Origin: Gammaproteobacteria bacterium
Lineage (GTDB): Bacteria > Pseudomonadota > Gammaproteobacteria > Eutrophobiales > Eutrophobiaceae
Direction: 5' to 3'
Length of the DNA stretch: 64,000 bases
NCBI GenBank assembly: GCA_022826885.1
Contig: JAJDUB010000053.1
Coordinates: 1-64,000, forward strand
In this document: piece by piece, positions 59,633 through 64,000 of the stretch
How positions within the stretch are numbered: position 1 is the stretch's first letter
Layout of the letters: every line of letters begins with the position of its first letter
The notes under the pieces: model-generated
Databases searched by the model: none
What the model was told of the DNA's origin: nothing
What the model saw: the letters and a program-made list of their open reading frames with translations, nothing else
Made by a program: the position numbers and the translations under genes

Positions 59633-59680
59633 TCCGCAGATGAAATTATCCGCAGATGACGCAGATTAGCGCAGATTAAT
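59633..59680. repeat. CTGCG repeat, left partner (after adenosine deaminase)
   Basis: Contains AATCCGCAGATGA, then TATCCGCAGATGACGCAGATT and AGCGCAGATTAA, the left-arm orientation. Its inverted partner is at 59785-59815, about 105 bases away. The deaminase stop TAA sits at its left edge. Confidence 0.8.
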
Positions 59681-59767
59681 TTTATTTTGTTATACGTCGC
59701 TTATGACTTATGCAATAAAAAACTCAAAAAGAGATGCTTATGCATGTCAGTTTGGCTATTTATCCTT

Positions 59768-61666
59768 ATGAAAAAAACTCATAAATCATCTGCGCTAATC
59801 TGCGCTAATCTGCGGATAATATTCTTTCTCTTACCTGTGGCGCTGGCCGCGCAGGAAGACGTTCAGCGGTTTCCGTTCTTCGGCGACCTGCACGTGCATT
59901 CATCCTGGTCGCTGGACAGCTATGTCAATTTCAATCGTGTCGGTCCCCGCGAAGCCTACCGTTTTGCCCTGGGTGAAGAGGTTGTCCTGTCCGGCGGCAG
60001 GGAGGTGCGAATAGACCGGCCCCTTGATTTTACGGCAGTGACGGACCATGCGGAGTACCTGGGTGAACTGCCGCTCTGTACCGATGAATCCAGCGCCGCG
60101 TACCCACTGGAGATTTGCCGTGACATCCGGAATGAGGCAGGGCAGGAGCGCCTGATAGAGAAGATATACCGGGACTTGATAATTCGTGACGTGGTGTCTC
60201 CGGACCCGCAACGCGAGCCCGAACTGTGCGGCGCAGACGCCGCCCGTTGCCTGGCGAAGGCAAAATTGACCTGGCGGGAATTACAGGATATAGCCCATGA
60301 ATTTAACCGTCCGGGTGTGTTCACCACCTTTGTGGGTTACGAGTGGACCGGGAATACACACGGCAATAACATGCACAGGAACGTCATTTACGGGAATGAT
60401 CAGGTTCCTGTCTTACCGGTCAGTTTTTTTGAGGCGAATACACCGGAACAATTATGGAAGCAGTTGCACGAAACCTGTGCCGCTCCCTGCGAAGTCCTGG
60501 CGATACCGCATAATTCCAACCAGAGCAACGGCCGGCAGTTCCCCGCTTTGAAAGAGGACGGCAGCCCGCTCAGCCCACAGTGGGCGAAGCTGCGAAGCAG
60601 GACTGAACCCCTGGTGGAGATCATCCAGGCCAAGGGTGAATCGGAATGCCACACCGGGGTGGGCACAGTGGATGAATTGTGTGATTTCGAGAAGTTTGAA
60701 CGCCGTCCGCTGTGCGGGGCAGGAAACACGGATGAAGACTGTGTGCAGGTCTGTACCGGCAGTGACCCGTCTCAGGGTTGCCTGGCGCCCGGCAACTACG
60801 TGCGCAACGCCCTGAAACTGGGCCTGGAACTGGAGCGGCAACTGGACGTGAATCCGTACAGGCTTGGCTTTATCGGCAGCACCGATACCCATAACGGCAC
60901 GCCCGGCGGCACCGACGAGTCCAATTACCAGGGCCATCACGGGTTTGAAGACGGCACCCCGGCGCGGCGCGCGGGCCAACCTCCGATAAAGGAATTCGCG
61001 GCGAGCCGTGTGTTGGGATCCGGCGGACTGGCCGGCGTGTGGGCGGAACAGAATACCCGCGCCGCCATATTCGCTGCGCTGCAACGCCGGGAAACCTTTG
61101 CCACCAGCGGCACACGCATCAGCGTGCGCTTTTTTGCCGGGTGGGAATTCCCCGACGCGCTCGATACGGATACCGACCCGGCCGCCCTGGGCTACGGCAA
61201 AGGAGTGACCATGGGAAGCGACCTGCCGGCGCCCGGCGCCGAGGCGGCGCCGGGTTTCATCATCTGGGCCATGAAAGACCCGCAGGGGGTCAACCTGCAG
61301 CGCGTCCAGGTCGTCAAGGGCTGGCTGGAACAGGGCGGGACCAGGGAGCAGGTATCCGATGTGGTTTGCGCCGACGGCCTGAGCCCCGACCCGGCCACCC
61401 GCCGCTGCCCGGACAACGGCGCGACCGTTGATTTGAGAGATTGCAGTGTCAGCGCGGACAAGGGCGCGGTTGAGTTGAAAACCCTGTGGCGCGATCCGGA
61501 TTTCAACCCGCGCCAACCCGCGTTCTACTACCTGAGGGTACTGGAAAACCCGAGCTGCCGCTGGAGCACCTGGGAAGCCCTGCGGGAAGGCAAACAACTG
61601 TTCGAAGACGTTGCCCCCACCATACAGGAACGCGCCTGGAGCTCCCCGATCTGGTACAATCCCTGA
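59768..61666 (+). CDS. DUF3604 exported protein (PHP-like metallo fold)
   Basis: 632 residues from the ATG at 59768; earlier ATGs at 59687 and 59744 give unlikely N-termini. A signal peptide runs to about residue 28 (FFLLPVALAAQ). The DUF3604 core starts FFGDLHVHSSWSLDSYVNFN and includes FTAVTDHAEYLGELPLC, GYEWTGNTHGNNMHRNVI and GSTDTHNGTPGG. These are His and Asp metal ligands similar to PHP phosphoesterases. The function is unknown; relatives in marine bacteria are exported. Residues about 6-17 of the signal peptide are encoded by a CTGCG repeat. A TTG start of the efflux lipoprotein lies two bases after the stop. Confidence 0.9.
   Translation: MKKTHKSSALICANLRIIFFLLPVALAAQEDVQRFPFFGDLHVHSSWSLDSYVNFNRVGPREAYRFALGEEVVLSGGREVRIDRPLDFTAVTDHAEYLGELPLCTDESSAAYPLEICRDIRNEAGQERLIEKIYRDLIIRDVVSPDPQREPELCGADAARCLAKAKLTWRELQDIAHEFNRPGVFTTFVGYEWTGNTHGNNMHRNVIYGNDQVPVLPVSFFEANTPEQLWKQLHETCAAPCEVLAIPHNSNQSNGRQFPALKEDGSPLSPQWAKLRSRTEPLVEIIQAKGESECHTGVGTVDELCDFEKFERRPLCGAGNTDEDCVQVCTGSDPSQGCLAPGNYVRNALKLGLELERQLDVNPYRLGFIGSTDTHNGTPGGTDESNYQGHHGFEDGTPARRAGQPPIKEFAASRVLGSGGLAGVWAEQNTRAAIFAALQRRETFATSGTRISVRFFAGWEFPDALDTDTDPAALGYGKGVTMGSDLPAPGAEAAPGFIIWAMKDPQGVNLQRVQVVKGWLEQGGTREQVSDVVCADGLSPDPATRRCPDNGATVDLRDCSVSADKGAVELKTLWRDPDFNPRQPAFYYLRVLENPSCRWSTWEALREGKQLFEDVAPTIQERAWSSPIWYNP
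59785..59815. repeat. CTGCG repeat, right partner, inside the DUF3604 signal peptide
   Basis: CATCTGCGCTAATCTGCG and CTAATCTGCGGATAA are inverted copies of 59633-59680. Here the repeat is read in frame as part of the signal peptide (KSSALICANLRI). Confidence 0.8.
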
Positions 61667-61668
61667 CC

Positions 61669-63042
61669 TTGAAATCCTTTATGCCATATTTGTCGGCCCT
61701 GGGCTCGGCTCTGGTCCTGGCCGGCTGCGCGGTATCCGCCATCTCGCCCGAAGTCAGGGAGCGGGACCTGCCCGATAGCTGGCGCGGGGAGGCCGAATAT
61801 GACGCGGTCAGGGACGGCTGGCTGGCGCAACTCGGTGATGCGGAACTCAGCGGCCTGGTGGCCGAGGCCATGGAACAGAATTACCGGCTGGCGCAACTGG
61901 CCGGGGACGTCGAAGCCGCAAGACAGGCCGTCATTGTCAGCGGCGCGGCGCGTTTGCCCGAATTATCCGTGGCGCTTGACGGTTCCCGCAGGCGGGTCAT
62001 CAGCAACCAGTTCGGGATTACCAGGACCTCCAGCAACTTTGAAATCGGCATGGATCTGTTCTGGGAAATCGATGTCTGGGGCAAACTGAAGGACGTTGAA
62101 AAACAGGCCAGCCTGAACTGGCTGGCGGCGCAGGCGCTGTATGAAGACAGCCGCCTCAGGCTGGCGGCCAGGGTGGCGGGCGCCTGGTTCAACGTCATCG
62201 GCGCCGGCGACAAGCTGGCGTTGCTGCGCGAGCGGCTGGAGAACCTTGAAGAAGACCTGGACATTATCGAGCATGCCTATAACCAGGGGCTGACGGGAGC
62301 GCTGGACGTTTACCTGTCCCGGACGGGCGTCGACCAGGAACGGGCGCGCATTGCCGGGCAGGAACAGTTGCTGGCGGAAAACCGCATTACCCTGCAGTTG
62401 CTGCTGGGGGATTACCCGGACGGCAGGCTGGACGTGGACAGGACGCTCCCGCTGCTGGACTCGCCCATCCCCGCGGGTCTCCCATCCGAACTCATCAGCC
62501 GCCGTCCCGACCTGCAACAGGCATGGATGAACCTGCTGGCCAGTGACGCGGCTGTTGCGATTGCCCATAAACAGCGCTTCCCGCGCATAACCTTGGTGGC
62601 GGCCGGCAACGACGTTTCGCAGGATCTCGGCAACCTGCTGGACGGCAGCGCGCTGGCCTGGTCGGTGCTGGGCAACCTGACCCAGCCCCTGTTCAACAGG
62701 GGGCGCCTGAAAGCGCAGGAAGAACAGGCCCGGGCTCGCCTCGTACAGGCGGAAAACCTGTACCTGGACAGGCTGTACCAGGCTTTTTCCGAGGTGGAAA
62801 ACACCCTCAGCCGCAACAGGTCTCTGCAGACCCGCTACCAGGTCACGCTGGCCTCGGAAAAAAATGCTGTGGCGGGACTGGACCTGGCCTTTGAACAGTA
62901 TCAGCGGGGACTGGTCCCCTATACTACGGTTCTTGAGGCGCAGCGCCGCGCTTTTGATATACAATCGGGGGTTATCGACCTGCGCAACCAGTTAATACAG
63001 AACAGGATCAGCTTGTACCTGGCCCTGGGAGGCGGCTACTGA
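61669..63042 (+). CDS. outer-membrane efflux lipoprotein (OprM/NodT family)
   Basis: 457 residues from the TTG at 61669. The start MKSFMPYLSALGSALVLAGC gives a basic residue and lipobox LAGC (Cys20). An ATG at 61681 would lose the lysine that a lipoprotein signal needs. The body has two outer-membrane-factor repeats: VYLSRTGVDQERARIAGQEQ and VNGTLSRN-like VENTLSRNRSLQTRYQVTL, and SELISRRPDLQQAWMNLLAS. It would be the outer-membrane channel of an RND or ABC efflux pump. The adaptor gene follows with an overlap of four bases. Confidence 0.9.
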   Translation: MKSFMPYLSALGSALVLAGCAVSAISPEVRERDLPDSWRGEAEYDAVRDGWLAQLGDAELSGLVAEAMEQNYRLAQLAGDVEAARQAVIVSGAARLPELSVALDGSRRRVISNQFGITRTSSNFEIGMDLFWEIDVWGKLKDVEKQASLNWLAAQALYEDSRLRLAARVAGAWFNVIGAGDKLALLRERLENLEEDLDIIEHAYNQGLTGALDVYLSRTGVDQERARIAGQEQLLAENRITLQLLLGDYPDGRLDVDRTLPLLDSPIPAGLPSELISRRPDLQQAWMNLLASDAAVAIAHKQRFPRITLVAAGNDVSQDLGNLLDGSALAWSVLGNLTQPLFNRGRLKAQEEQARARLVQAENLYLDRLYQAFSEVENTLSRNRSLQTRYQVTLASEKNAVAGLDLAFEQYQRGLVPYTTVLEAQRRAFDIQSGVIDLRNQLIQNRISLYLALGGGY

Positions 63043-64000
63043 AAAAATTAACGCCAATCATCATTCTTGCCGTACTCATCGGCCTGGCCTTGCTGGTTCT
63101 GCGCAACCCGCCGCAGGCGGACCGGCAGGCGGCGCCCACGGGACCGCAGCTCAGCGTGGACGTGATGAAGCTGGAGCGGGAGCCGTACCAGGTAAACCTG
63201 CAAAGCTACGGCACGGTCCAGCCGCGCACGCAGAGCACGTTGATAGCGCAGGTCTTCGGCGAGATCACTGCCATCAACGACAGCCTGAGAGACGGCGGTT
63301 TTTTCGAGAAAGGCGAAGTCCTGCTCAACATCGATCAGCGGGATTATCTGGCCAATGTAAAGATTGCCGAAGCGACCCTGCTGGACGCAAAGCAGGCGCT
63401 GGCCCAGGAGAAGGCGCGGGCCGCCCAGGCGCTGGAAGACTGGAACCGTCTCGGCAACCGGGGTGAAGCGCCGCCCCTGGTGTTGCGCAAGCCGCAATTG
63501 CTGGCGGCCGAAGCCCGGGTAATCTCTGCAGATTCGGCGCTGGACAAGGCCCGCCTGGAACTCGAGCGCACCAACATCGTAGCGCCTTATGCCGGCCGCG
63601 TGCTGACCAAGCTGGTCGACCAGGGACAGGTAGTCAACAAGAACTCGCCGCTGGCGGAAATCTATGCCGTCGACCTGGTCGAGATACGCCTGCCGCTGCG
63701 CAATCGCGACCTGTCCTTTATCGACCTGCCGGAAGACTACCGGTTCGGCGCTGAAGAACTCGTCGACGGTCCCCGGGTCACGATACGTTCCGAGTTGTCC
63801 AGGGGCGCCGAATGGCAGGGCAGGGTGGTGCGCACGGAAGGCACCATCGATGACCGCGCCAGGCAGTTGCACGTGGTCGCGCAGGTGGATGACCCGTTCG
63901 GGGTTCATGCGCAGGGAAAGACCCCGTTGAAGATCGGGCAGTATGTGACCGCCGAACTCGCCGGCAGAAACCTGCAGGATGCCCTGGTGATCCCGAGTCA
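63039..64000 (+). CDS. RND-type efflux periplasmic adaptor (MFP), partial, CTG start
   Basis: The frame runs from 63039 out of the window, 320 residues visible. It begins LKKLTPIIILAVLIGLALLV, a basic start and one membrane anchor. An adaptor follows: a lipoyl/barrel strand (VQPRTQSTLIAQVFGEI, then GFFEKGEVLLNIDQRDYLA), a helical hairpin (about 115-180), and a second half-lipoyl IVAPYAGRVLTKLVDQGQVV. No ATG, GTG or TTG occurs near the membrane anchor. The CTG at 63039 overlaps the previous stop (CTGA) and lies six bases after GGGAGG. It links the outer-membrane factor to an inner-membrane pump beyond the window. Confidence 0.85.
   Translation, partial: MKKLTPIIILAVLIGLALLVLRNPPQADRQAAPTGPQLSVDVMKLEREPYQVNLQSYGTVQPRTQSTLIAQVFGEITAINDSLRDGGFFEKGEVLLNIDQRDYLANVKIAEATLLDAKQALAQEKARAAQALEDWNRLGNRGEAPPLVLRKPQLLAAEARVISADSALDKARLELERTNIVAPYAGRVLTKLVDQGQVVNKNSPLAEIYAVDLVEIRLPLRNRDLSFIDLPEDYRFGAEELVDGPRVTIRSELSRGAEWQGRVVRTEGTIDDRARQLHVVAQVDDPFGVHAQGKTPLKIGQYVTAELAGRNLQDALVIPS

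Overview
This 64 kb window is GC-rich chromosomal DNA from a gammaproteobacterium. The markers are icd beside aceK, argA/argE, the tRNA wobble-uridine pair trhO/cmoB, deoC/deoD and a MoxR/Bat operon. I cannot place it below class. I saw no rRNA, tRNA, CRISPR array, integrase, transposase or prophage gene. About 60 genes are packed tightly, and no gene-free stretch exceeds 300 bases.

Layout. 1-1300: the start of a TupB-like tungstate permease, a small membrane-anchored coiled-coil protein, and an Hsp20 chaperone behind a textbook sigma-32 promoter. 1381-8425: a six-gene MoxR/DUF58/DUF4381/VWA/VWA-TPR/BatD operon. 8478-9278: an exported lipoprotein with a methyltransferase fold. 9382-15517: an AT-rich island on the minus strand with a NERD/LysM protein, an alkyltransferase-like protein, a DUF3696 AAA ATPase, a PIN nuclease, an RNA ligase, a DEDDh exonuclease-BRCT protein and an unknown duplicated-module protein. 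The ATPase, PIN and ligase genes are joined by ATGA stop/start overlaps. This is the best candidate for an undescribed defence or RNA break-and-repair system. 15534-21556: amino-acid metabolism (PLP decarboxylase, ilvD, argE, argA). 21559-23541: zeta-type kinase, acylphosphatase and a VapBC pair. 23628-27872: apbE, aceK, icd.

27924-46926 looks like one catabolic region. It holds a deaminase, an isochorismatase-fold amidohydrolase, ATP-dependent hydantoinase subunits HyuB/HyuA, a stand-alone RAM domain, an aryl-CoA-type ligase, an amidase with the catalytic numbering of Rhodococcus amidase, an Asp/Glu/hydantoin-type racemase, a thiolase, a second acyl-CoA ligase, a 3-hydroxyacyl-CoA dehydrogenase/enoyl-CoA hydratase fusion, and a two-subunit DUF4212/SSS symporter. 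Together they suggest uptake of a cyclic amide, imide or hydantoin, ring opening and amide hydrolysis, CoA activation and beta-oxidation. The substrate is not determined. A lower-GC block (NYN, HIRAN and an orphan Phd antitoxin, 37087-39026) interrupts it.

47025-64000: trhO-cmoB, a 1-Cys peroxiredoxin, a MATE transporter, a PNPOx-like protein, trpE with a DUF985 cupin, an SDR, nucleoside salvage (deoC, deoD, a NupC-type transporter, an exported adenosine deaminase), a DUF3604 protein, and the outer-membrane and adaptor components of an efflux system that leaves the window. The adaptor appears to start at CTG.

At least five families of short palindromic repeats are scattered between genes: GGGGACAGATTT palindromes, CTGCG-rich inverted elements, TACTCTTTCC elements, a tandem 108/112-bp element and a dRS3-like hairpin. 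Several copies reach into genes and supply a start codon, a stop codon or signal-peptide sequence.
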